Source: Bartonella sp. HY038 (GTDB taxonomy: Bacteria; Pseudomonadota; Alphaproteobacteria; Rhizobiales; Rhizobiaceae). Taken from it: DNA of 64,000 bases. A program made the position numbers and the translations under genes. The notes beneath the pieces are model-generated. The model was not told where the DNA came from. It made no database searches and saw only the letters and a program-made list of their open reading frames with translations. Below are positions 1-7,361 of the stretch, piece by piece (the first letter of the stretch is position 1; each line of letters begins with the position of its first letter). The DNA is taken from the NCBI RefSeq assembly GCF_014117425.1, contig NZ_CP059725.1, positions 2,542,001 through 2,606,000 of the forward strand, given 5' to 3'.

Positions 1-1
1 T

Positions 2-313
2 TATCAGCTTAACCAAACGCCAATGAAATTATTGCTTGATAATCAAATTGATTTAAGTGGCGGTAAATTATTAGCATTTTCTACAAATGATAAAGTTGCC
101 GTGATGGAAATTGCCGATAAAACCATGGGTGGCGGCAAGCTAAAGCTAATATTTGACCCCAAGACCTACGAATTAAGACAATGGACCATGATTGATCGAC
201 AAAACCAAGAAACAACAGTGCAAATCACCGAATTAAAAACTGGCGTTCGCTTTGCTGATGGCATGTTTAAAATAGATTATCAGCGCATTTCCATGAAGCG
301 AAATAGAAACTAA
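2..313 (+). CDS. lolA: LolA-like outer-membrane lipoprotein carrier, C-terminal part
   Basis: The reading frame is open to the left edge, so this is the 3' end of a gene cut by the window. About 103 residues remain. The pattern 'QTPMKLLLDNQIDLS' followed by 'DKTMGGGKLKLIFDPKTYEL' and 'LRQWTMIDRQNQETTVQI' matches the C-terminal half of periplasmic LolA-family carriers, in which an antiparallel sheet holds the acyl chains of lipoproteins on their way from LolCDE to LolB. The first ATG in the window (23) lies inside the conserved region and is not the start. A strong hairpin terminator follows at 337. The family assignment comes from remembered sequence pattern and the N-terminus cannot be seen. 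Confidence 0.75.
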   Translation, partial: YQLNQTPMKLLLDNQIDLSGGKLLAFSTNDKVAVMEIADKTMGGGKLKLIFDPKTYELRQWTMIDRQNQETTVQITELKTGVRFADGMFKIDYQRISMKRNRN

Positions 314-336
314 TAAAGCTTAAATATCTTATAAAC

Positions 337-373
337 AAAAGCCTTTGCATTAGATTTGCAAAGGCTTTTTTTT
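337..373. terminator. Rho-independent terminator after lolA
   Basis: A 13-bp perfect stem (AAAAGCCTTTGCA at 337-349 with TGCAAAGGCTTTT at 356-368) is followed by a T run on the plus strand. The A run on its left side could also stop minus-strand transcription from the hydrolase gene. Confidence 0.85.
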
Positions 374-399
374 AACTCATTATGCTATCTTTTTTAATT

Positions 400-502
400 A
401 GAGCGTTTTTGCAAAAAGTGTGAAGCGGTTTTCGGACAAAAAACGCGGTGCAGACAATGGATTAGAGCGCCGATCTGATCCAATCAGATCAAAATGCGCT
501 CT
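400..502. repeat. Palindromic intergenic repeat of Rhizobiales type
   Basis: The right half is an interrupted palindrome: AGAGCGC (464-470) and GATCTGAT (472-479) pair with ATCAGATC (483-490) and GCGCTCT (496-502). The left half begins with AGAGCG and contains GTGAAGCGGTTTT. I recognise this composition from the short dispersed repeats of Brucella, Ochrobactrum and Rhizobium intergenic regions. Only one copy was seen in this window. Confidence 0.65.
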
Positions 503-516
503 AGTTAAATAGCGTA

Positions 517-1716
517 TTAATTTGCCACGTTTAAAATACGCGCCGGTGTATAAAGTATCAATGATGCAGCTCCCTGTACAAAAGACCGCGCGCCTTTTAT
601 TACTGAATTACCGTCCGCAAGAAATGCTGCATTATCATCATTGTCTTCATCGCCTTTAAGGACCGAATGGGAAAGCGCACCATCTTGCACCAGTGCCATC
701 AGTGTTGGTGATGACGCAAACACCGCATGCGAGCCACCATCAACATTTGACATGTCAAAAACTGCAATTCCCGCTTTATTTAGCATTGCAATATCCGACC
801 CATCACCAACGCGAGCGTGGCCACCGGTGATTGTTCCTGAAACTGTAAGTGCTTTATCGTTGCTAGAGACTTGAACAGCGGTTGATTTTGGCAATCCATT
901 AATATCTTTTAGCTGCATTTGAAAAACATCAACATCAATATCAGGTGCGGCAAGCAATAGATTAGAAATACGGTTGATTGGTCCACGTTGCTTTTTAAGC
1001 GCAAGAGTACGCAATGCTTCCATAGTCACATAATTACCCATCGAGTGAGCAACAACACTAACCTGCTTAGCATTTGTTTCTGATACTAATTGCAATAATT
1101 CAACAAGACCATCACGAGCATAATCGGCGCTGTCTCGATCAAAGACGTAAAGCCCTAAGGCACCACCTGATGGCCATGCATAGTGAACAGTTACAGCATT
1201 TAATTGATAATCATAGGCAATTTGCGCGGCTCTAAATGTACTTTCAGCAAAGTTATTATTGTAACCATGAATAAAAACTAGAATTTCTTTATTTTTTTGT
1301 GGCAAATTTGCTAAAGCACTATTTAAAGCACTTTTAAAATCTTGCCTATCTTTGTAGGTTTGCATAGAAACGGCAGCAAAATGCTCGCCAGAGTTTGGCT
1401 TATTACCATTAGCTTCCACGGCACCTTTTTGGTGGGCTGCAGGTATCCCAACATCAACACGTGCGAAATTTAAATGCGGTGAACGTTTCGAACCAAAAGG
1501 CAAATATAGATTATTTTCTTTACCGCGACTTGTAGCAACATAGACCGGCTGAACAGCAATTGGTTTTTTGGGTTGGATAAGTGCAGCTTTAGATGCCGCA
1601 ATTGACGAAGCTGTCGCCATTTTATCATGCCAAAGAATAGCACGTTCATCGGTGCAGGCACTTAAAACAGCACCAAATACCAGCAGTAATAAAAAACGGC
1701 TAACAAAAAACTTCAT
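517..1716 (-). CDS. Lipoprotein alpha/beta hydrolase (DUF900 family)
   Basis: The product is a predicted envelope-anchored serine hydrolase of about 399 residues. The N-terminus is a lipoprotein signal peptide, with a hydrophobic stretch ending in the lipobox LSAC about 21 residues from the chosen start. 'ILVFIHGYNNNFAEST' is the oxyanion strand-loop typical of DUF900 hydrolases, and 'VVAHSMGNY' is the nucleophile elbow (serine in G/A-H-S-M-G). Candidate catalytic Asp and His lie further on, as in 'VDGGSHAVF'. The longest frame starts five codons upstream at 1731, but the ATG at 1716 has a GGA-rich site upstream and gives a standard signal peptide, so I chose it. The substrate is unknown. The gene stands alone. 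Confidence 0.8.
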   Translation of the reverse strand: MKFFVSRFLLLLVFGAVLSACTDERAILWHDKMATASSIAASKAALIQPKKPIAVQPVYVATSRGKENNLYLPFGSKRSPHLNFARVDVGIPAAHQKGAVEANGNKPNSGEHFAAVSMQTYKDRQDFKSALNSALANLPQKNKEILVFIHGYNNNFAESTFRAAQIAYDYQLNAVTVHYAWPSGGALGLYVFDRDSADYARDGLVELLQLVSETNAKQVSVVAHSMGNYVTMEALRTLALKKQRGPINRISNLLLAAPDIDVDVFQMQLKDINGLPKSTAVQVSSNDKALTVSGTITGGHARVGDGSDIAMLNKAGIAVFDMSNVDGGSHAVFASSPTLMALVQDGALSHSVLKGDEDNDDNAAFLADGNSVIKGARSFVQGAASLILYTPARILNVAN

Positions 1717-1852
1717 GATTGGTAAATCCATCTATTGAATAAATCAAACGCCAAAGACACAAAAATTTAGACACTTCTAAGGCAAATGGCCTTAAAATTT
1801 CAATATACGTGAAAAGTTGCAATATTAAGAAGGTTTTAAAATCCTAAGGACT

Positions 1853-1878
1853 GTTGATATATTTATCGCAATATCAAC
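1853..1878. other. Short hairpin after pncA
   Basis: GTTGATAT (1853-1860) and ATATCAAC (1871-1878) form an 8-bp stem just beyond the pncA stop codon. There is no T run, so this is a weak terminator or mRNA-end hairpin at best. Confidence 0.4.
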
Positions 1879-1881
1879 ATC

Positions 1882-2490
1882 CTATATGGTCAATAATAGT
1901 TCAACACCATTATTTTGCATTGCTTTAATTGCATGATCAAGCGAGCCATTTAGATCAATAGCACGGCAAGCAGTTAAAACTACACTTACCTCAAAACCAG
2001 AACGCACACCATCAATTGCTGAATATGCAACACAAAAATCTGTGGCCAAACCGCATAGCAATATTTTTTTTATCTGGCGCTCAGTTAAGTAGCCTGCTAG
2101 CCCAGTTGGGGTTTTATGATCATTTTCAAAAAATGCCGAATAGCTATCAATTGCAGCATTATAGCCTTTGCGCAATAAAAGCTCACTTTTTTGCCAGTGA
2201 AGGTCAGGGTGAAAATCGGCACCATAACTGCCTTGAATGCAATGATCTGGCCAAAGCACTTGTTTACCATAGGGCATTTCAATAATTTGGTAAGGGTCGC
2301 AGCCATCATGCTGTGACGCAAAACTTGAATGATTGTGAGGATGCCAATCCTGCGTTACAATAATATGATCATGGCAAGCAATAAGCTCATTAACCGGTGC
2401 AATAATATCATCGCCTTGGGCAACAGCTAATGCACCACCAGGGCAAAAATCATTTTGTATATCAATAACAATTAATGCCTTGTCACTCAT
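1882..2490 (-). CDS. pncA: Nicotinamidase / pyrazinamidase
   Basis: This cytoplasmic isochorismatase-fold amidase converts nicotinamide to nicotinate and ammonia in NAD salvage. The 202-residue length is normal for PncA. The family motif IDIQNDF carries catalytic Asp10. 'RKGYN' carries catalytic Lys108, and 'CGLATDFCV' carries nucleophile Cys153. The metal-binding set is visible as Asp48 and His50 in 'QDWHPHNH', with a further His in 'PDHC' near 83. No other NAD gene is adjacent, although nadD of the biosynthetic arm lies 12 kb away. The assignment is firm. Confidence 0.93.
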   Translation of the reverse strand: MSDKALIVIDIQNDFCPGGALAVAQGDDIIAPVNELIACHDHIIVTQDWHPHNHSSFASQHDGCDPYQIIEMPYGKQVLWPDHCIQGSYGADFHPDLHWQKSELLLRKGYNAAIDSYSAFFENDHKTPTGLAGYLTERQIKKILLCGLATDFCVAYSAIDGVRSGFEVSVVLTACRAIDLNGSLDHAIKAMQNNGVELLLTI

Positions 2491-2582
2491 CTATTTTCCC
2501 ATTTTTAAAATTTAAAAAAAGCTTGTATTTTATGTCCCAATTTATAAGTGTGTTTTATATATTAAAAAAAAGGTAAAACCAA

Positions 2583-3005
2583 ATGCAAAATATTTTGAAT
2601 TTTATTAAAAAAAATGGAATTTCTGAAAGTTTTGTTACCGGCTTTATTGATGAGACGGATGGAGTAAAAAAATTTCATCCCTATTATTATATTTTTTATA
2701 TAAAAAGCGGCGATAAACTCTTTAAAGTTTCAATCAATGAAAAAGATCTTTCTATTGTTATTGCTGAAGGAAAAATAGAATGTTGCTTTGATATCGACGA
2801 AGATGACGAATTTTGCTTTTCTTCCATCCATAAGCATCTATTTAAATGTGAAGATGCCGTTAGAGTTGACGATATTTATACTAAACGAGAACGTTTTGAA
2901 AAATTGGTAATAGAATATTCATATGGTCAAAACTTAAAAGGCATATTAATTGCAGATCCTCTTAATTTTTTCGGCTTCACTTTTCACAATGATGAAGTTC
3001 TTTGA
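2583..3005 (+). CDS. Hypothetical AT-rich protein
   Basis: This is a 140-residue acidic protein with no motif I recognise. It is rich in Ile, Phe, Lys, Asp and Tyr and its codons are markedly more AT-rich than those of the housekeeping neighbours. It contains an acidic patch, 'FDIDEDDEFCF'. The ATG follows an AAAGGT site by about 7 bases, and an A/T-rich promoter-like stretch lies upstream. The composition, size and solitary position resemble orphan immunity proteins of contact-dependent or polymorphic toxin systems, but that is only an impression. The 460 bases behind it contain no intact gene. Confidence 0.55.
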   Translation: MQNILNFIKKNGISESFVTGFIDETDGVKKFHPYYYIFYIKSGDKLFKVSINEKDLSIVIAEGKIECCFDIDEDDEFCFSSIHKHLFKCEDAVRVDDIYTKRERFEKLVIEYSYGQNLKGILIADPLNFFGFTFHNDEVL

Positions 3006-3467
3006 AAACCAATAACGCCTAGCATTGCAAAGCTCTAAGATTATACCAAATCTAGTTTTTTTATATGAAATCAAAATTTATTGTGTAAAGTTAATTATTA
3101 GTTAAAAAAGGACTTGTTTTTTACTGCAATATTGTTGTTGATAAACTGCCTTGATTAGAAATACGGCATATTTTGCATGAAACTGGCTGGAAGGGGAATT
3201 TTACAGCAGTTTTTGAAATTGCAATTTAAAAGCCAAATGTGGTGAGAGGGATAAGGTTAATTTAAAAAATGCCGGCGGTGGGTTTTTTCATAATCAATTT
3301 GAACATATCCAATATTTAGACCAATTGAGCTACTATCCTATAAAGATGGCGACATAAGTTTAAATATAACAGCTATCATTTTAAAATTGGCTTAAAACAT
3401 ATACAGCTCCTGCAATGGCATGAAGCAAGGCAAGTTATAATATAGATCGTCATTACAGGAGAATATA
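3006..3467 (+). other. Gene-free AT-rich stretch, possibly gene debris
   Basis: No intact gene is visible. Short protein-like stretches occur in successive plus-strand frames, for example 'HETGWKGNFTAVFEI' near 3176-3227, 'NAGGGFFHNQFEHIQYLDQ' near 3268-3324 and 'FKYNSYHFKIGLKHIQLL' near 3359-3412. This could be a decayed gene with several frameshifts that once followed the AT-rich gene at 2583. Open stretches of this length also arise by chance in AT-rich DNA. Confidence 0.3.
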
Positions 3468-4175
3468 ATGTCATTTATTTCCAAGCGGATTGTTGCAGGT
3501 CTTTTAGCTGTTTCAGTTTTGGCAAGCGGTTGTACCAATACAACAAGTGCAATTGACCCATCAACGATGACCCCAACGGAAATTGCTTTGCGTCAACAGC
3601 AAACTGAACGCACCCGCATTGTACAAGGTGTTGCAACTGGTGCTGTCGTTGGTGCGCTTGCAGGTGCAGCAATTGGTGCAATTGCTGGTGGCGATAGCCG
3701 CTCAATCACACGCGGCGCAATTATTGGCGGCGTTGGTGGCGGTGTTATTGGTGGTGCAGATGCAAACCGCGTTAATCAGCAGACCCGCGGCATTGCAGCC
3801 GAGCAAAGTGACTTGCGCGCGATTATTGCCAATGCTGATAAGAGCATTGCCCATTACAGCAAAATCAATGGGTTGACTGGTCGCCTTATCACTGAAGAAA
3901 CCACTCGTCTTGCTAATAGCAAGAAAAGCCTTGCAAGCGGCCAGATGTCAAAAGAAGCCTATCGCAAACAAGTTGAAAGCGCCCGCGGCAATGTCAAGGT
4001 TGTTAGCCAATATGTTGATCAGGCAGATCAAGATCTTAATGATTTGAAGCGAGCAACAGCTAATAACAATAATGCTGCCGCTAAGCAGCGTGTTGCCCAG
4101 TTAACCGCGCAACGCAATCAGCTTAAAAACCAATTGGCTCGTATGCAAACAGCTGTAAGCCGCGCTGATAGCTAA
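3468..4175 (+). CDS. Glycine-zipper lipoprotein with coiled-coil C-terminus
   Basis: The product is a predicted outer-membrane or periplasmic lipoprotein of 235 residues. The lipobox LASGC puts the lipidated Cys at residue 22. Residues about 53-100 form a glycine-zipper region (repeated AxxG/GxxxG such as 'GALAGAAIGAIAGG' and 'GGVGGGVIGG'), a pattern seen in 17-kDa-antigen/SlyB-like proteins that sit in or against membranes. Residues about 105-235 are helical, polar and Gln/Asn/Lys-rich, probably a coiled coil. The ATG follows AGGAGAATATA. A hairpin terminator separates it from a second lipoprotein gene. The function is unknown; an envelope structural role is inferred. Confidence 0.75.
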   Translation: MSFISKRIVAGLLAVSVLASGCTNTTSAIDPSTMTPTEIALRQQQTERTRIVQGVATGAVVGALAGAAIGAIAGGDSRSITRGAIIGGVGGGVIGGADANRVNQQTRGIAAEQSDLRAIIANADKSIAHYSKINGLTGRLITEETTRLANSKKSLASGQMSKEAYRKQVESARGNVKVVSQYVDQADQDLNDLKRATANNNNAAAKQRVAQLTAQRNQLKNQLARMQTAVSRADS

Positions 4176-4184
4176 TAATTTAAC

Positions 4185-4230
4185 AGCTGCCGATTTGTCG
4201 ATATTTTCACACATATCGGCAGCTTTTTAT
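4185..4230 (+). terminator. Rho-independent terminator
   Basis: A 10-bp stem (AGCTGCCGAT at 4185-4194 with ATCGGCAGCT at 4215-4224) runs straight into a T run. It lies between the two lipoprotein genes, so the second is expressed either by read-through or from its own promoter. Confidence 0.85.
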
Positions 4231-4248
4231 TAAAGGATTAAGTAAGAA

Positions 4249-4599
4249 ATGACTGGTTTAAAGAAAAAACTTTTTCCATTGGTTGTCATTGGCATGTTAG
4301 GCGCCGTAACAGCCCTTACTGGTTGCCAAAGCTCTTGTACGGGTGACGCTCGTTTTGATGGCTATTATTGTGCACGTTCCAATATTTCAAATGGAACCTA
4401 TACACAGCAGACCGCCCAATTAAGACAAACTGCGGCAAGCCGTCAAGCTAAGGCAAGCCAATTGCGTCAGCAATATAATCAAGCGCAAGCTCGCCTTCGT
4501 GCAGCACGCAATAATCGCGCGACACCAGCAGCAGACATTTTACGTCTTGAGCAAGAGGTAAACTCACTACAACGTGCTCTTAATCAATATGCTGGTTAA
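4249..4599 (+). CDS. Small lipoprotein with helical C-terminus
   Basis: This is a 116-residue predicted lipoprotein. A Lys-rich start and hydrophobic core end in the lipobox LTGC (Cys26). The mature part contains further cysteines ('QSSCTG', 'GYYCAR') and then a long Gln/Arg/Ala-rich helix (residues about 50-113) with heptad-like spacing, ending 'LEQEVNSLQRALNQYAG'. The ATG is preceded by an AAGGATTAAGTAAGAA region. Composition and layout echo the preceding glycine-zipper lipoprotein, which suggests a common envelope role. No family name can be given. Confidence 0.7.
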   Translation: MTGLKKKLFPLVVIGMLGAVTALTGCQSSCTGDARFDGYYCARSNISNGTYTQQTAQLRQTAASRQAKASQLRQQYNQAQARLRAARNNRATPAADILRLEQEVNSLQRALNQYAG

Positions 4600-4806
4600 G
4601 AATAGCAGTTAAGTTACGTTTAATTTCTATTATAGTAAAATATCGGCGCTGAGAATATGGGGAAGACAGCAAGCCCCTATTGGCAGCGCCGTTTATATTT
4701 TTCTGTAGTAGCGCATAATATTTACGCTTTGCGGCAAGCAAAACTTTGCCCCTTTAAAAAGCGTATAAAATTTGTGGTTAATATTCAATCATATAAGGTA
4801 AAAGCT

Positions 4807-5553
4807 GTGTTTTTTAAAAAGCTAATTTATACCCTTGGTATTATTTCTTGTGGTGTAATCATATCCTCATGCGGCGCTCGTAAAGATTACTCCGTAACCG
4901 AAATTACCAATTTCACAAACAGCCAAGCAAGCCGAGCAACTGTTCGGGTATTTGCATATGAGCGAGAATGTTTAGCAGGGAGTATTCGCGTACGACAGTT
5001 AATAGATGGAAAGATCGACTATCGCCAATTTACCATTCTCTCTTCAAGCGGTAGACATTATGGTGTTGTGGGCCTTACGGATAAAACAAAGAGAATGGCC
5101 ACTTTTCCAGATTTTGGCTCAAAAAAAGCTTCTTTAGAAAAATTAAATGCTAAAGACATTATTGATTCATTTACAGTATTAAAGCCGGGGCGCTATGTTA
5201 TCACCGAAGTAAAATGTTTTACAAACGGTCAACACTCCGAATGGATTGGTGAAACAGAAAAAACATTTTTTGGTACAAAAACTGCAGAGGTCATTAAACC
5301 CGTTCTTGGCGCTAATTATTTTGAGCTAAAGGAAAATGAATGGCTAGATCTTGGAAGCATTGAATTAAAGGGGTTTGAAGTTTCTTATCGCCAATATATT
5401 GGCATGTCTCTCCCTTATCCAGCCAATGAAAAGCTTAAAGAGATCTTGAATACAAGATTTCCCAACCTTGCAAAAAATATTACCTTTGGAACGGCAAGAG
5501 CAATGCCTTTATCTGTTTTAAGTCAACTAGATAATCGAGCGACAGGTCACTAA
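4807..5553 (+). CDS. Hypothetical lipoprotein
   Basis: The open frame extends upstream to 4657, but the GTG at 4807 is preceded by AAGGTAAAAGCT at good spacing. It yields a clear lipoprotein signal peptide whose lipobox is ISSC about 22 residues in. The first 50 codons of the longer frame have no such features. The 248-residue product has a beta-rich, polar mature region, including 'ATVRVFAYERECLAGSIRVR' and 'LKPGRYVITEVKCF', consistent with a periplasm-facing sandwich domain. I recognise no family. It is the third lipoprotein gene in a row on this strand and ends at a bidirectional terminator. Confidence 0.65.
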   Translation: MFFKKLIYTLGIISCGVIISSCGARKDYSVTEITNFTNSQASRATVRVFAYERECLAGSIRVRQLIDGKIDYRQFTILSSSGRHYGVVGLTDKTKRMATFPDFGSKKASLEKLNAKDIIDSFTVLKPGRYVITEVKCFTNGQHSEWIGETEKTFFGTKTAEVIKPVLGANYFELKENEWLDLGSIELKGFEVSYRQYIGMSLPYPANEKLKEILNTRFPNLAKNITFGTARAMPLSVLSQLDNRATGH

Positions 5554-5582
5554 TATAAAATTATTTTAACAGCTTTTAAAAC

Positions 5583-5618
5583 AAAAGGCTCGGAAGCATT
5601 ACGCATTCGAGCCTTTTT
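5583..5618. terminator. Bidirectional terminator between convergent genes
   Basis: AAAGGCTCG and CGAGCCTTT form a stem flanked by A and T runs. It sits between the plus-strand lipoprotein gene and the end of trcR on the minus strand. Confidence 0.8.
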
Positions 5619-5642
5619 AAAATAGAAATTTATGATGTCAAA

Positions 5643-6338
5643 TTAGAAAGAATTGTTTTCTTCTTCCTCGTCTTCATCCTTACGCTTCATGGAAGAAAGC
5701 TTTGCAAAGATCTTGTCAGCATCGAGCTCTTCTTCTTCATGGCCGCGATCATAGCCATAATTTTCAGTCGCAGATGCTGGCAACAAGGTTTCATCGCGTG
5801 GCATATCAGCAGGGCGATTTTTAGCAGCTTTTTCAACTTCAATATCAAGATCAATCTGCGAGCAAAGACCAAGAGTTACAGGGTCACGAGCAACAAGAGT
5901 GCCTGAATTCCAGTGGGTGCGAGTGCGGATTTGCTCAATAGTTGATTTAGTTGTGCCAATAAGACGTGAAATTTGTGCGTCTTTTAATTCAGGATGGTTT
6001 TGCACAAGCCAGAAAATAGCATTTGGACGATCCTGACGCTTTGAAAGCGGTGTATAGCGTGCCGTACGACGCTTACTTTCAGGAATACGCACTTTTGGAT
6101 CAGCTAATTTCAAACGTAAATCAGGATTTTGTTCGGCACGCTTAATGTCATCACGGCTTAATTGTCCGGTATTGATTGGATCAAGACCTTTAATGCCTTG
6201 CGCGGCTTCACCATCAGCAATTGCTTTTACTTCCAGTGGATGCAATTTGCAAAAAGCAGCAATCTGATCAAAAGATAAAGCAGTATTGTCAACAAGCCAT
6301 ACGGCGGTCGCCTTGGGCATCAGCAGCTGGTTAGCCAT
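5643..6338 (-). CDS. trcR: TrcR-like cell-cycle transcriptional regulator (DUF1013)
   Basis: This 231-residue cytoplasmic protein is conserved across alphaproteobacteria as DUF1013 and named TrcR in Caulobacter-related work. The N-terminal 'MPKATAVWLVDNTALSFDQIAAFCKLHPLEVKAIADGE' region looks like a helix-turn-helix. A second similar segment, 'RPNAIFWLVQNHPELKDAQISRLIGTT', follows. The tail is strongly acidic (a Glu/Asp run near the C-terminus). The frame opens at 6365, but the ATG at 6338 is preceded by AGAAGGA at ideal spacing and matches the family start. A role in cell-cycle transcription follows from family knowledge, not from this sequence. Confidence 0.82.
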   Translation of the reverse strand: MANQLLMPKATAVWLVDNTALSFDQIAAFCKLHPLEVKAIADGEAAQGIKGLDPINTGQLSRDDIKRAEQNPDLRLKLADPKVRIPESKRRTARYTPLSKRQDRPNAIFWLVQNHPELKDAQISRLIGTTKSTIEQIRTRTHWNSGTLVARDPVTLGLCSQIDLDIEVEKAAKNRPADMPRDETLLPASATENYGYDRGHEEEELDADKIFAKLSSMKRKDEDEEEENNSF

Positions 6339-6607
6339 AGATATAATCCTTCTGTTCGCCCGCACCGGTTTTGCGGGACGTGGGTAAAAGCCACATTTTT
6401 TCCGGGAAATTTGTTATCCTTATATAGTGATTTTTATCTTGCGGCAAGTAGGCAATCAATAAAACCGGCTTGTACCATTAGTTTAGAAAGCATCAATATA
6501 AGCTCATAACGCCAGCCGCTTGAAATTTTATAGCTGTCGTCTTACCTATAAAACATAATATTTATTATAAAAATGCGTTAAAACGGCTTTCAAATCTTTA
6601 GAAAATT

Positions 6608-7117
6608 ATGGCAATCATTAATCTTCATAAAAACCATCCACTTGATGACGGGCGACAATCTGAACGCGCACTTTTTGTGCGGCGCGGCGTTATGCGACTA
6701 TTATTAAGCCTTGGCTTTGCACCCTTAAGCGAATTATCGCTGGCTGATGGTCGGCGTGCTGACCTTTTAGCGGTGTCATCAAAGGGTGAAATTTGGATTA
6801 TTGAAGTCAAATCCTCCATTGCTGATTTAAAGGCCGATAATAAGTGGCCTGATTATCGGGCATTTTGTGATAAGCTGTTTTTTGCAACCCATAGTGACGT
6901 GCCAATGGATTTATTTCCTGAAGATTGCGGATTTATCCTTGCTGACAGTTATGGCGGCCATGTCCTGCGCGAAGCACCAGAGCACAAATTAAATGCTGCA
7001 CGTCGTAAAGCCGTGATCCAGCGGTTTGGTAGAGCTAGCGCCACACGATTAGCACGCGCCGAACTTGATGGATTAATCATTGACCAAAAGCAGCTTGATT
7101 GTGAAAATGCTGACTGA
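6608..7117 (+). CDS. mmcB: MmcB family DNA repair protein
   Basis: This 169-residue protein has a PD-(D/E)xK nuclease-like core: 'RRADLLAV' (Asp52) followed by 'EIWIIEVKSS' (Glu66-x-Lys68). The flanking segments 'RGVMRLLLSLGFAPLSELSLADGRRADLL' and 'KWPDYRAFCDKLFFAT' are as I know them from alphaproteobacterial MmcB, implicated in mitomycin C damage repair. The ribosome binding site is weak. The next gene, metH, begins 244 bases further on with its own regulatory region, so this is probably a single-gene unit. Confidence 0.85.
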   Translation: MAIINLHKNHPLDDGRQSERALFVRRGVMRLLLSLGFAPLSELSLADGRRADLLAVSSKGEIWIIEVKSSIADLKADNKWPDYRAFCDKLFFATHSDVPMDLFPEDCGFILADSYGGHVLREAPEHKLNAARRKAVIQRFGRASATRLARAELDGLIIDQKQLDCENAD

Positions 7118-7185
7118 AAATAAAAACTAGCTAAAGTCTTTGTTTTTTAAGATTTTTATTCCCTTACCTTTTACCACCTCTTTAT

Positions 7186-7209
7186 TGACATAAAGATTTC
7201 TTTATGTCA
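7186..7209. promoter_or_regulatory. Candidate methionine-regulator operator upstream of metH
   Basis: There is a perfect 10-bp inverted repeat, TGACATAAAG then a 4-base spacer then CTTTATGTCA, about 150 bases before metH. The half-site ATAAAGA resembles motifs I associate with ArsR-family methionine/SAM regulators (SahR/SamR type) of alphaproteobacteria. No regulator gene is nearby. The link to metH is inferred from position. Confidence 0.5.
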
Positions 7210-7361
7210 TTTAAGTGGAGCGGCAAGGGAGGAGTTTGACAAAACAATCTTTGTCCGTACCCAAACTGCAAGCTTCGCGCCTTTAAGTTTTAAGCCGAAG
7301 ATTAAGCAATGAGCCTATTATTTTATAACAATGCGCCGATAACGACCAAGGATCATGTATT

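Noticed and set aside
400..502. Insertion-sequence end
   Set aside because: No transposase remnant or target duplication; the palindromic structure fits a dispersed intergenic repeat.
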